DNA from: Cohnella laeviribosi DSM 21336
Lineage (GTDB): Bacteria; Bacillota; Bacilli; Paenibacillales; Paenibacillaceae
Assembly (NCBI RefSeq): GCF_000378425.1
Contig: NZ_KB899822.1
Span: 36,214 to 100,213 of the forward strand
Length of the DNA: 64,000 bases
Reading direction: 5' to 3'
Each line of letters opens with the position of its first letter. Positions within the stretch are counted from its first letter, which is position 1. Below are positions 34,231 to 43,067 of this stretch, one piece after another. The notes below the pieces were generated by a model. It was not told the origin of the DNA, did not search any database, and was given only the letters and a program-made list of their open reading frames with translations. The translations under genes and the position numbers were made by a program.

Positions 34231-34317
34231 TCATATCACCTCGCTTACCGCAGCGATGTACTCCCCTCTCACATGAATATGGGGCGGCAAATGATCCTGG
34301 TAACAAACGGCATAAAA
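34231..34317 (-). pseudogene. truncated DUF4160 remnant
   Basis: A 28-codon frame with the DUF4160 core (YQDHLPPHIHVRGEYIAAV) ends 4 bp before the DUF2442 start. An in-frame TAA precedes it and no start codon is available, so the N-terminal half is gone. Confidence 0.6.
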
Positions 34318-34348
34318 TTACCCGTCACATTACCTTTGATCTTTCCGG

Positions 34349-34678
34349 CTATTCATCTGGGCTTTCTTTTCCATTCCGTTTGCCGGCATCAAGCCAACCG
34401 CTTATCTCGTCCAGACAGGCATACAATTGGAATCCGTCCAAAAACCCTCGGATATACAATTTCTCTTTCTCCTCGGAAACTTGAAAACTCATGTGTTCTT
34501 CCCATTCCATAAACAACTGCAATTGCTCGCGCGAAAACGATGTTTGCAGCCGGTCGAAAGACTCGATCGCAAGCTTCCTCTTTTCCCGATGTTTGGGATA
34601 GGTTTGCATACGCTGTTCCCATTCGTCGATCCGTTTGCGGAACGCGGTTATCAACCATTCCGGCACACCACCGTACAC
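34349..34678 (-). CDS. helical hypothetical protein, paralogue B
   Basis: A 109-residue helical protein related to that at 33539 (LFMEWEEHMSFQVSEEKEKL, then GFLDGFQLYACL). The GTG start at 34678 has AAAGGGGAG upstream. The 44-bp repeat copy B lies 27 bp before it, so gene and upstream region were duplicated together. It has a charged C-terminal tail absent from paralogue A. Function unknown. Confidence 0.6.
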   Translation of the reverse strand: MYGGVPEWLITAFRKRIDEWEQRMQTYPKHREKRKLAIESFDRLQTSFSREQLQLFMEWEEHMSFQVSEEKEKLYIRGFLDGFQLYACLDEISGWLDAGKRNGKESPDE

Positions 34679-34705
34679 ACCTTGCTCCCCTTTCTCTCAA
34701 AATGG

Positions 34706-34749
34706 TGTGTCGATGGTAACTCTGCCCGGACGCTAAAGCAAGTTGTTTT
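34706..34749. repeat. 44-bp upstream repeat, copy B
   Basis: Second copy of the element at 33863-33906, again 27 bp upstream of its gene. It could be an operator or promoter element, or simply part of the duplicated block. Confidence 0.8.
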
Positions 34750-34769
34750 TACAAGGTGTTCCTGAAATG

Positions 34770-35016
34770 TTAATCTGCTCCCTTTATTAATTGAATTCCG
34801 TATTTTTCTGCAAACCACATGCCTTTGTCCAATGTGAAAAGATCATATTTTCTATAGATTGCGGTTGCAATAATGAGTGCATCGGGGGCTTTTACAACTC
34901 GAGTAAAACTCATAAAAGTCTTTCTGAAGTGCCTGGATCGTTTCGACCACGATTTTGTTATCATTCAACAAAGCAATGGCAATGTTCGTATCGAGAATGA
35001 CCCCCTTTTTCACCAT
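34770..35016 (-). pseudogene. PIN-domain (VapC-like) toxin, internally deleted and frameshifted
   Basis: The start is intact: the ATG at 35016 overlaps the antitoxin stop and opens with KKGVILDTNIAIALLND, the first catalytic Asp region of a PIN domain. About 38 codons on, the frame is lost. The C-terminal PIN part (KAPDALIIATAIYRKYDLFT, then MWFAEKYGIQLI) continues in another frame and ends at 34770. About 50 central residues, which normally carry further acidic active-site residues, are missing. It cannot make a working RNase. Confidence 0.75.
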
Positions 35017-35234
35017 CCTTCCCTCATTTCCTCAATTTCCTTCAACCATTCTTTTGCCCGTTCATCGGAAATGGTTCCCCGAATGCCCATCAAGTCCGAA
35101 ATCCCTGTTTCGTCATATTCGGTCATCAGGTTGTTTTTTAAATCGATGACGATACACCCATCTTCCTTAACGTTATACTGCTGAGGCAACTGTTTGATTG
35201 CCTCCATCGTATGATTGTCAATTTTTTTGGCCAT
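35010..35234 (-). CDS. antitoxin of a decayed VapBC-type pair
   Basis: A 74-residue acidic protein (NNLMTEYDETGISDLMGIRG, DERAKEWLKEIEEMREGW) whose stop overlaps the start of the PIN gene. Size, position and charge fit an antitoxin, and its C-terminal helix would bind the toxin. It remains intact although the toxin is broken, as expected when the antitoxin outlives the toxin. Confidence 0.65.
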   Translation of the reverse strand: MAKKIDNHTMEAIKQLPQQYNVKEDGCIVIDLKNNLMTEYDETGISDLMGIRGTISDERAKEWLKEIEEMREGW

Positions 35235-35341
35235 TGTTTATCACCAACCTTGACCTTTGCTTCAATGCTTTACTCAATATTATTGCTTCACTGTATGGTA
35301 TTGTCAAAGCAAGAAGGATGCTTTCCGCTTCCGTTTTTACG

Positions 35342-35659
35342 CTAATCCCGACTGTCCTGATAACGCCGTTCCTCGGACGACCAATCGACATTTTTTCCGT
35401 CAAAATGGCGAACCGTTTTTTCGATGACCGAGCGGATGCGCCGATCTTTCGGCGGCCCGCCGTCCCATCCCCGGTCGTAATTGGCCAGACACCTGCCGAA
35501 GCCGGCCGAGCAGTCGGGATAAACCTGCAGACGGCTGATTCTTCCCTCGGCTATGCCGTACATGGACGGTTCGCCAAACACCTGCGCCTCCACATAAAAC
35601 CCGTCGACTTCTCCCACATAACGCTTGCCCATAAACCAATTGCCTTTTTCCGTAAACAT
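35342..35659 (-). CDS. hypothetical protein of a phage/plasmid-associated family
   Basis: A 105-residue protein with GNWFMGKRYVGEVDGFYVEAQ, YGIAEGRISRLQVYPD and ANYDRGWDGGPP. This pattern occurs in small conserved proteins of Gram-positive phages and plasmids of unknown role. GGGGAGG precedes the ATG. Confidence 0.6.
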   Translation of the reverse strand: MFTEKGNWFMGKRYVGEVDGFYVEAQVFGEPSMYGIAEGRISRLQVYPDCSAGFGRCLANYDRGWDGGPPKDRRIRSVIEKTVRHFDGKNVDWSSEERRYQDSRD

Positions 35660-35775
35660 GACTGTTCCTCCCCTATTGCAAAATCCGCCGGTTATCCAAT
35701 CTGGAAAACCTCTCCGGCCGCGATTCCCGTCTTTTTTTTGAACTGCTTCCTAACGCTCGAATTCAGACAAATATG

Positions 35776-36099
35776 CTAATCACGGAGCAGTTTTCTGCCG
35801 GAAGGCTTCAAGCGCTTGCTTCCTTTTTTCCGGATCGTTCCAAGTCGCAATGTCCTTTTTCTCTTCTCGATCATTTGCAACGCCCGCCGTTTGATTTCCG
35901 GCTGCAATTGTTTCTGTTCCATTTGCAGAGCGGCAAGTGCCAGAACAACCGCAACATCATTCATCGGATCGGGATAATCTTCAACGCACCACTTCGTAAC
36001 TTCCTTCATCGGCAGTCCTTCGCGCACCAACTGCCGGAAAAGGTCACGAATGTCCAACACATCATCGTTGTCGAAAATGCCGTATCCCCATGCCCCCAT
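35776..36099 (-). CDS. DUF4259-like protein with C-terminal frameshift
   Basis: It starts MGAWGYGIFDNDDVLDIRD, the hallmark of DUF4259 proteins, and runs to about residue 77 in frame. Near 35858-35870 the family-like continuation (DIATWNDPEKRKQALEAFRQ) moves to the neighbouring frame, so the encoded last 30 residues (KRTLRLGTIRKKG and on) are basic nonsense. A one-base indel is the simplest reason. The protein may be expressed with an altered tail. Confidence 0.65.
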   Translation of the reverse strand: MGAWGYGIFDNDDVLDIRDLFRQLVREGLPMKEVTKWCVEDYPDPMNDVAVVLALAALQMEQKQLQPEIKRRALQMIEKRKRTLRLGTIRKKGSKRLKPSGRKLLRD

Positions 36100-36346
36100 G
36101 CCAATCGCACTCCTTTTGGATTCATGGCCTTTCCATTTCGTAACGTTACTTAAATACCTAAACACACGCCAATGCAGACGCCAGTCGCACCACACCGTAG
36201 ACAACATCGCTTTCGGCATTGTAATCCCACGTCATCGCCGCACGCTGATCCTCCCTTCGCATGACACAGCTTTGCTCCACTTTGCCGAAAAAGCAAGTCC
36301 AGTGAGAATATGATCTTCCGACGTAGAATTACGTACCTCAAGAACA

Positions 36347-36377
36347 GGAAAAGGACCCTTGGAAATGCAAGAGTCCT
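36347..36377 (-). terminator. strong terminator at the end of the pilus gene array
   Basis: On the minus strand AGGACTCTTG pairs with CAAGGGTCCT (10 bp, one G-T) around six bases, followed by TTTTCC. It lies about 57 bp past the stop of the 1108-residue protein gene and ends the long minus-strand array. Confidence 0.8.
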
Positions 36378-36433
36378 TCTCCAACAGGTCAAACTGAGTT
36401 TCCACATCGTTGCATGCCGCGAATAAACCTGAA

Positions 36434-39400
36434 CTAATGGGTTCCGCCCGTTCCAAAGTCGTCATACGAAGAAAGATTGGCGTGGTAAAACACGATATCC
36501 CCGTCCTTCAGTTGGAACGTCACCCCAAATGGATCGGTGAAACTGCGCTTGAATCCCTCCATTTGCCACTGGTTGTTCAGCGGTCCGTAAATGTATTGCA
36601 AATGCGGGTGATCCAGGTCCTTATTCCGGATCGTCTCGATGTTGAAATTAACAATGATATACCCGTCCCGCAGAAAAATGGGGGATTGATCGTCCAGCCG
36701 ATGCGTGCGCCCATACTCCGCCAGATTCGTGCCTTTCGGCACCACATACACCGCAGCGGGCAGACTGTATTCCCCGTACCACCGCTGAACCGACGCATTG
36801 GCCCTCGCCGCATCCACTCCGGAAGGAACATTCATGCTGCCGATGAACGTCCGCAATTGCGGCGGCAGCAGCATGATGTCGTAACCGCCGACGTACGTGG
36901 ACTTTTTGGTGTTTTTCAGATACTGGTCGATATACGCCTGCTTGTTTCCGCCTGCGCCGGTCAAACTCCAGAGCGAGCTTGCGGTGTTGATCAGCTCTTG
37001 CCGGGGTACATTCCGCAGCCGCTCGTCCAAAGTGATATACCGCCGCTCCGCATCGTCTGCGGATCCGATCCGGATAAACCGCTTATTGCCGGAATGGTAG
37101 TATAAATCCACTTCCTGTCGGTTCCTGCCCTGTCTGTCCACGAAATAAAATTTCGGCGTGATGCGGATGCCGTCCCCCGCTCCGAACATATTGCCTTTGG
37201 TTTTCACTTCAAACTTCACATGATATCCTGTCTTCACCGCCACATTTTTCTTACCCGGATCCGGGTGGCTGCCCTGCCGGACCGGCAACACAAACGGCGG
37301 CTGGTTGCCGCGCGGCGATCCGTCGATGTCTTTCGTGCCCACCCAATACGCGTTTCCTGTCGGCGCGGCCCCGCCTTTTTGCGTCCGGAAGACCGTCTCC
37401 CAGTTGTAGTCCGCAATATCCGTGATGCGGAAATCGTACAGCCGGCCGATCACTTCCACCGGGACGACCTGGGTCGCCACATGGTTGGACACATTCAGAT
37501 TGGCGTTCATCTCGGTTCCGAACCCGGTTTGCGGGCTGTTTTCCGCGAAGGTGCGGAACAGCACATCGTAGTTGCCTTCATCGACCCAAACCGGCAGGAA
37601 AAACGTTGTGGTTTCCTGCGACACCGGAATCGATATCCATGTTTCTTTCGGATAAAATCTGGATTTGTCGCCGCTGTACACATCGAACGGAAACCATACC
37701 TGTTTTTCTTTGGTATACTTCGCATAGTCGCGATCTCCGTAACCCGGGATGTTCCGATGCTGGCCTTCGGTCGGAATAGTGACGGTAAACGGCCTGTCCA
37801 AAATAAGTGCCGAACGGCCCGCGCTCGGGGTGGTTTTTTGGTTATGGGCTCTGTCGTCCGAGACTGTGGCGTAGTTCACCACCGGCGTGTGAACGGTGAC
37901 GGGATTGAGACCGTGAATCGGGAAAGATTGGTTCTCCCCGCCGTTGATTCCTTTGACGAGCGAATAATCAATGGTGCCGGAACTCGGCTGGTTGGCCTTG
38001 TTTGTCTTGCTCGGTTCGATGAGATAACCTTTTCCGTACAGCACGTCCGGACCAATCACGGGCGGCGAAGGAATTTGTCCGGGAGCCGGAGCCTGTTCTT
38101 CCACCGTCCGATTGTCCATCACCATTGTGCCGTTAAACACAAGCGAATCGTTTTTGACCCGGATTTTCCCGATCGCCTTTTCCGCTTCGCCCGTCCAGTC
38201 TTCATCGGGTACGGACGGCCGGCTCGAACCACCGTTAATGGTTTGTCCGGGAAGGGTGACATCGAAATAAACGGGATGCGTAATGTGCGATTCCAATGCA
38301 TCCGTATGCGCCGCGGAAACGCTCGGCGGCGAATATCCGGTCGGCTGCACCGTGACCGTTCCCGATGGCAAAGCGTAATTGTTGAAGGTGGCTTTTTGGA
38401 TCCCATACACCTCAAGATTGTCGATGACCCAATAACGGTATCTCCGTTCGATCGTGTAGTTCTTAGTTACCGTTTGTGTATCCGATCGTGGAACGGTGAT
38501 CGTCGTCGGGTTTCCATCGGAATCGGGCGGTCCGGGCACCCTTTCCGTCCATTTCAACGTGTATGTCTTCGTAACTCGGATCGGATACTTGCACGTTCCG
38601 GACATCTCGGCAAATTCGTTTTTGTACAGATAGGCTTTGGATGATGCATTCACATACAGGCTCTCTGAAGTCGGAATGCCCTTCAGCACATCGAATCGCT
38701 CCGCGCCGCGCGGATCCGCTTGGATGACGCCTGTTGCCGCCGGGTCCATAACCTGTGCGCTCTGCACCGTTCCTTTAACAGGCCCGGTGCAAACGGCGTG
38801 TCCTCCGCCGCCTCCTCCGCAATTTCCGTCTTCGCAGGGAGGCTGCCCACAACCGTCGGCATTCGGATCACTTTCGCAAACGTCGTTCTTTAACCTGTAC
38901 ATGGCGACCATATTGGTTCCGCCAACGTAGACGGTAAAGTTCCGGGTGACAACTTTGGTGTCCCCTTTATCTTTTTCCTGTACGAAATTCCGTTCTTCCG
39001 GCCTGAGAACAGGTGAAAGGTACGAAAGGTATATCTCGTAGGTTTGTTGTCGGTACTCCACTTCTTCCGGAAACGACTCCAATATTTCGTGGCCGGCGGG
39101 GAACTTTCCGACGAGGGTTTCATCCACTTTGGTTCCGTCCGAAAGGTACAGGATTTTGTTCACCGGATAACCCTCCGGGTCACCCTCAAACACGATTTGC
39201 ACATCGAAATATTGCCGCAAATCGGACGGTTTTGCCCAATTTTCCGCCTTCACAATGCCCGACAACGTATGAAAAGGGCCTTTTCTTACATGCGGGTTTT
39301 CCCTCGGACCATCGACGGACACCATGATCGCGCTTGCGTACAGCGTCATACCTTGTTTAATCGCTTTTTCGGCTTTGGCTTCGCCGATCGCCGCAAGCAC

Positions 39401-39748
39401 TTCCTCTTTCGTCCACTGAAATGTCGTGATAACCTGCGTGTCCGTGATCCGCTCGTCGATAATATGGCCGCCTTCCAGTTTAAAGTGTTCTCCCGCTTTT
39501 TGTGACGTCGGATCGCATTCGCCGGTATGATCTTCCGTTGTGCAAGTGTCATGCATGTGAATATACCAGCCGACGGTTAAATACCTCACGCTGCTAGTGG
39601 CCTTCTTAGACTGGGTGACAAAAGTAAACTTCCCTCCATCGAAATACGCTTCGTTCGCACTTGCGAGTCCCGGGAGGAAAGAAGTCAGCAAAAACAAAAA
39701 AAAGAGAATCGAAGCGATTCCCTTTACTCTTACCGCCATATATTTCAT
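36434..39748 (-). CDS. large secreted protein (DUF5704-like), distal gene of the pilus array
   Basis: About 1104 residues from the ATG at 39748 (GGAG 11 bases upstream; a GTG at 39760 is an alternative). It has a signal peptide (IASILFFLFLLTSFLPGLASA), then a cysteine-bearing N-terminal region (HDTCTTEDHTGECDP), a Gly-rich linker with CEDGNCGGGGGGHAVC near residue 320, and several beta-rich extracellular segments. No LPxTG or SLH anchor is visible. It resembles the DUF5704-type large secreted proteins of Paenibacillaceae. It overlaps the preceding gene's stop region, so it belongs to the operon, probably as a surface component associated with the pilus. Function is inference. Confidence 0.7.
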   Translation of the reverse strand: MKYMAVRVKGIASILFFLFLLTSFLPGLASANEAYFDGGKFTFVTQSKKATSSVRYLTVGWYIHMHDTCTTEDHTGECDPTSQKAGEHFKLEGGHIIDERITDTQVITTFQWTKEEVLAAIGEAKAEKAIKQGMTLYASAIMVSVDGPRENPHVRKGPFHTLSGIVKAENWAKPSDLRQYFDVQIVFEGDPEGYPVNKILYLSDGTKVDETLVGKFPAGHEILESFPEEVEYRQQTYEIYLSYLSPVLRPEERNFVQEKDKGDTKVVTRNFTVYVGGTNMVAMYRLKNDVCESDPNADGCGQPPCEDGNCGGGGGGHAVCTGPVKGTVQSAQVMDPAATGVIQADPRGAERFDVLKGIPTSESLYVNASSKAYLYKNEFAEMSGTCKYPIRVTKTYTLKWTERVPGPPDSDGNPTTITVPRSDTQTVTKNYTIERRYRYWVIDNLEVYGIQKATFNNYALPSGTVTVQPTGYSPPSVSAAHTDALESHITHPVYFDVTLPGQTINGGSSRPSVPDEDWTGEAEKAIGKIRVKNDSLVFNGTMVMDNRTVEEQAPAPGQIPSPPVIGPDVLYGKGYLIEPSKTNKANQPSSGTIDYSLVKGINGGENQSFPIHGLNPVTVHTPVVNYATVSDDRAHNQKTTPSAGRSALILDRPFTVTIPTEGQHRNIPGYGDRDYAKYTKEKQVWFPFDVYSGDKSRFYPKETWISIPVSQETTTFFLPVWVDEGNYDVLFRTFAENSPQTGFGTEMNANLNVSNHVATQVVPVEVIGRLYDFRITDIADYNWETVFRTQKGGAAPTGNAYWVGTKDIDGSPRGNQPPFVLPVRQGSHPDPGKKNVAVKTGYHVKFEVKTKGNMFGAGDGIRITPKFYFVDRQGRNRQEVDLYYHSGNKRFIRIGSADDAERRYITLDERLRNVPRQELINTASSLWSLTGAGGNKQAYIDQYLKNTKKSTYVGGYDIMLLPPQLRTFIGSMNVPSGVDAARANASVQRWYGEYSLPAAVYVVPKGTNLAEYGRTHRLDDQSPIFLRDGYIIVNFNIETIRNKDLDHPHLQYIYGPLNNQWQMEGFKRSFTDPFGVTFQLKDGDIVFYHANLSSYDDFGTGGTH

Positions 39749-39756
39749 CCCGCACT

Positions 39757-40869
39757 TCACTCCATTTTTCGGATGATACTGTTGTCAAACAAGCTGGCCA
39801 TCGTCGACAAGGCCAGATGATCGCCGTAATTACCGGAATGATTGGTGCCCAGCCAAATATCGGCGTAACCCTCGTACCAAACTCCTTTTTCAAATTTGTC
39901 GGTATCCGGATTAAAGAATGTGTCGTGAAAAATATTCTTGTACTCCGCATAGTTGTCGATCTTGAAACGAACCCTCGCTCTTACGTACCAACCTCCCAGT
40001 CCCGAATTGTACAACATGCTCGGCTCCGGCTCGACAAAACCCTCGAGTTTTATTTTGTTTTCCTTCACCCATTCGGCGTACTCTTTGTTTTGCTGTACCC
40101 GGACTTTACCGAACGCTTGGTTCTCATACTGAAACAATTCTTCGGCCCACACAGCGGGATCAATGGTTTCATAGTCCACATTTAATTTCAAGGCAATACC
40201 GTTTTTCACCCGCTGCATGATCTTTTTCAAATCTTCGGTCGAAAAGATCTGTTCCTTGTAAATGTCGACGGAGACTTGGGTATGCCCTTTTCTCGAATGG
40301 GGATATTGAAATTCATACATCTCATTCGGTATGTCTTCCAAAATATAAGGATAATCGTTGGCGTTTTTCGGCAAATTCGCTGTGCGTACAAGCCGCCCCC
40401 ATTCGTCGTAATTTGCCGTATCGTTCTCCTTCGTCGATATGTGCACGGTTGCCGTGAGGTTATCCCAAGTGACTTTCGCCCCCAGCACTTCGCTGACAAA
40501 CCGCAGCGGGACGAAAGTTCTCCCACCCTTCATGACCGCTTTCGTATCAAAAATGACTTCCGACCCGTTCACGATCGCCTTGTTTTCACCGACGGTAAGG
40601 CGGATCCGCTTGTCTCCCCGCTCAATCGGGACCGTCATCGTATCCGCTTCCCAGCCCACTTTCGCGCCCATGTTTTCGGCGACAAAGCGAACCGGTACCA
40701 GTGTGCGTCCGTTTTCGTCAACAAACGCTTGGGCGTCCGGAAACCAGATTTTCCGGCCATCCATCACGACGCTGACAAATGCCGGCGACGTCACCGCGGC
40801 ATAGGAGAGATTCGCGAAAAGACTGACACAGATCAGGATTGCCAAGCTTAGGCTCAACCACTTCCTCAA
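39757..40869 (-). CDS. secreted stalk-domain (copper amine oxidase N-terminal-like) protein
   Basis: A 370-residue secreted protein. After the signal peptide it carries two copies of the stalk / Cu_amine_oxidN1 motif: GRTLVPVRFVAENMGAKVGWE and GRTFVPLRFVSEVLGAKVTWD. The C-terminal 200 residues are unassigned. The start is TTG at 40869 with AAGGAG 9 bases upstream. Stalk domains are frequent in secreted proteins of Paenibacillaceae and probably mediate protein or wall binding. It is coupled to the large secreted protein downstream. Confidence 0.85.
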   Translation of the reverse strand: MRKWLSLSLAILICVSLFANLSYAAVTSPAFVSVVMDGRKIWFPDAQAFVDENGRTLVPVRFVAENMGAKVGWEADTMTVPIERGDKRIRLTVGENKAIVNGSEVIFDTKAVMKGGRTFVPLRFVSEVLGAKVTWDNLTATVHISTKENDTANYDEWGRLVRTANLPKNANDYPYILEDIPNEMYEFQYPHSRKGHTQVSVDIYKEQIFSTEDLKKIMQRVKNGIALKLNVDYETIDPAVWAEELFQYENQAFGKVRVQQNKEYAEWVKENKIKLEGFVEPEPSMLYNSGLGGWYVRARVRFKIDNYAEYKNIFHDTFFNPDTDKFEKGVWYEGYADIWLGTNHSGNYGDHLALSTMASLFDNSIIRKME

Positions 40870-41027
40870 TCAACTCAACTCCTTCCCGTTTGGAATGCTG
40901 AGAAAAAAAGGAAATCCATTCGTGTCTCCATCTTAGTCTTGTTACGTGAACCTGTCCACTCTATCAACCGTTGCTGGAACGAACGGAAACGGTAGTTGCT
41001 TTTAGGCAGGAAACACGCTGATAAACG

Positions 41028-41066
41028 AAAAAGCCACAATCCTCAACTTTTGGTAGGGATTGCAGC
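41028..41066 (-). terminator. terminator-like hairpin after the gene at 41099
   Basis: On the minus strand GCTGCAATCC pairs with GGATTGTGGC around a 14-base loop, followed by TTTTTC. It may partly separate the secretion-machine genes from the two secreted-protein genes downstream. Confidence 0.65.
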
Positions 41067-41098
41067 TTGGTCCTTTTTCGATCCTGACATCTTACTGC

Positions 41099-41461
41099 TC
41101 ATGCAATGGCCTCGAACGATGGGAGCAAAACAACGTCCGGACCAATCATCCCCAGCGAATAGGCTTTTTCGATCATGCCCAATTTTTGATTTTCAAACGA
41201 AACATTGCCGTTCAATTGCGCGTTCAACCGGGAACTCCGAACCACATGTTCCGGCAAGGCGCGGGCATACCGGGGATTCACCACCCGGTTCTCCTGAACG
41301 GCATTCATAAACTCGGCAAAAGAGATCCCGTCGCGGTTGCCGTACTTGCTGATCCCCATATCCCCGCCATAGGTCAGAAACCGATTGACCAGCGTAACCT
41401 TCGTGTAAGCGGCAAATTCCGGGGTAAATCTCCCGTTCGCATCCACAGCGGAAAAAGACAC
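41099..41461 (-). CDS. hypothetical protein in the pilus array
   Basis: A 120-residue protein starting at GTG 41461 (GGAGGT 7 bases upstream). It contains VNRFLTYGGDMGISKYGNRDG and NAQLNGNVSFENQKLGM, with no membrane segment. It follows the membrane protein gene at 41534 and is followed by a hairpin terminator. Function unknown; membership in the pilus locus rests on position. Confidence 0.55.
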   Translation of the reverse strand: MSFSAVDANGRFTPEFAAYTKVTLVNRFLTYGGDMGISKYGNRDGISFAEFMNAVQENRVVNPRYARALPEHVVRSSRLNAQLNGNVSFENQKLGMIEKAYSLGMIGPDVVLLPSFEAIA

Positions 41462-41533
41462 GACCAACACCTCCGATTGTTCCTTCATTTACAATATCGG
41501 TACACGGATTGGAAAACATAACGGTCGGCTTTC

Positions 41534-42517
41534 TTAACGAGCGATATTATGGCAACTTAAAGGAACGTATCCCTTTTCCGCGGCTTCTTTTTCACTGGCA
41601 AACGTTTCCTCAACGGGATAGGGAAACGGGCAGGAACTGCGGTAATACACCTTCATTCCGTTTTTCACCGCTCCGACGATGGCCGGCTTCTTTAGCACCC
41701 GGCTGCCGCCCAGCGCGTAGTTGTTGTAGAATCGTTGCCCGACCGGGATTCCCTGCAGAAAGGCCATCACGCCGACGTCGTCGATTGTGTTGCTCCAATC
41801 TTCCCCGGAAATCACCGGCAGCGTAAAGGTGTAGGAAATTCCCACACGGGCGGCGTATTCGTTGTGCCGGTTGATCCGGTACGCCAGTTCGTTCTGGATT
41901 GCGTTTACGATGGTGCTGCGCCGCACCTGTTCAAATTTGTCCGGATCGCGCAGCAGAAGGATGGCGGTATCCTCCGCGATTTCACCCCGAAAGCCCTCAA
42001 CCCATCTCTGACTACCCGCCTCATAGGCGATCACGTAATCGTCCAGCGTAAACGACAGGCTGTTCCCCTGCGCGTCGGCATATGCGTACGGTTTTTTCGG
42101 CCCCCATACGGAGCGCATCTCCGTTTCACTTTCCGCGTTCGTGAACTCTTCTTCGGCATAGACGTAAAAACCGTCATACCCGATGATAACCACGGCCGGA
42201 ATATAACGGTTCAGCACACCTTGGGAAACCGGATCGTCGGCAATGCCGAAGTTCATGTAGAGCGTCCGGTAAAACGTGTCAATCGCTTCTTCCTTGTTCA
42301 CCCTGACCCGTTTCAGCGAATCGTATTGCGCTTCCCGCCCCGGATCGACGTTCATGATCAGCGCCTGGGCGGCATCGTCCACCGCCGCGTCAAGTGCCGC
42401 GTCGTACCGCAATTCGGTGATCATCGTCTTTCGCTGCATCGGAGTTTCCGTTTGATTCACCATATAGAAGGGAAACAGGATGAGCACCCCGACGATGGCC
42501 CAGTTAATCATCTTCAT
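41534..42517 (-). CDS. membrane-anchored pilus-locus protein
   Basis: A 327-residue protein with one N-terminal transmembrane helix (MINWAIVGVLILFPFYMV) and a large outer domain (AALDAAVDDAAQALIMNVD, then VVIIGYDGFYVYAEEEF). The layout is that of TadG-like or minor pseudopilin proteins, although I see no TadG-specific motif. The ATG at 42517 follows GGGGGAT and overlaps the upstream gene by 14 bp. Probably part of the extracellular or membrane platform of the pilus machine. Confidence 0.6.
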   Translation of the reverse strand: MKMINWAIVGVLILFPFYMVNQTETPMQRKTMITELRYDAALDAAVDDAAQALIMNVDPGREAQYDSLKRVRVNKEEAIDTFYRTLYMNFGIADDPVSQGVLNRYIPAVVIIGYDGFYVYAEEEFTNAESETEMRSVWGPKKPYAYADAQGNSLSFTLDDYVIAYEAGSQRWVEGFRGEIAEDTAILLLRDPDKFEQVRRSTIVNAIQNELAYRINRHNEYAARVGISYTFTLPVISGEDWSNTIDDVGVMAFLQGIPVGQRFYNNYALGGSRVLKKPAIVGAVKNGMKVYYRSSCPFPYPVEETFASEKEAAEKGYVPLSCHNIAR

Positions 42518-43052
42518 TCCGGACCATCCCCCCGTACGGAATGAAGATTTTGACATGGGTACTGCCGGCGTTGTTCAAGAAATCGTGCAGAATCGTTCCG
42601 TTCGTCCGGTTTGTGTTCTTCACTACGACATAAAACGTATCGCCCACCGCCAGCCTGTAGCGGCGCGACGGATCGTCTTTCCCCACGGCATTGTCAGGGA
42701 AGAGCACCGGCAAAATTTGCGCGCTGTAGAACATCTCATAATGAACCGCGTATTCGCCCCGGAACGTCTCCGGGCGCGACGGATCGTCATAGACCGGATC
42801 GTACCGTTTGTGGCCGTGTTCCATTTGAATGTCATAGGTGTTGCCTGTCGCGCTTATCGCCTGCACAAAGTCGTTGTACATCTCCGGAGAAATGTATCCC
42901 TTATCCCGGACCGCGTCGACAAACGCGGTCACCGCGCGCAGCACGACCAATTCCGATACATCGTCCTGATGGTCAAACGCGGCGGAGATCGGGAAAATGT
43001 ATAACAAAAGGACCGCGATCAGGATGGCAAACACTTTTGAGATGCTGTTCAC
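42504..43052 (-). CDS. membrane-anchored pilus-locus protein
   Basis: A 182-residue protein with a single N-terminal hydrophobic helix (ISKVFAILIAVLLLYIFPISAAF) and an outer domain with VVLRAVTAFVDAVRDKGYIS. The hydrophobic N-terminus followed by a small globular domain is typical of TadE/TadF-like minor components. The start is GTG at 43052 with AGAGGGGGAGG upstream. Function inferred from context. Confidence 0.6.
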   Translation of the reverse strand: MNSISKVFAILIAVLLLYIFPISAAFDHQDDVSELVVLRAVTAFVDAVRDKGYISPEMYNDFVQAISATGNTYDIQMEHGHKRYDPVYDDPSRPETFRGEYAVHYEMFYSAQILPVLFPDNAVGKDDPSRRYRLAVGDTFYVVVKNTNRTNGTILHDFLNNAGSTHVKIFIPYGGMVRNEDD

Positions 43053-43067
43053 ACCCGCCTCCCCCTC

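Noticed and set aside
36232..36465. Open frame of 77 codons after the large secreted protein gene
   Set aside because: It has no ribosome-binding site, overlaps the upstream gene and runs straight through a strong rho-independent terminator (36347-36377).
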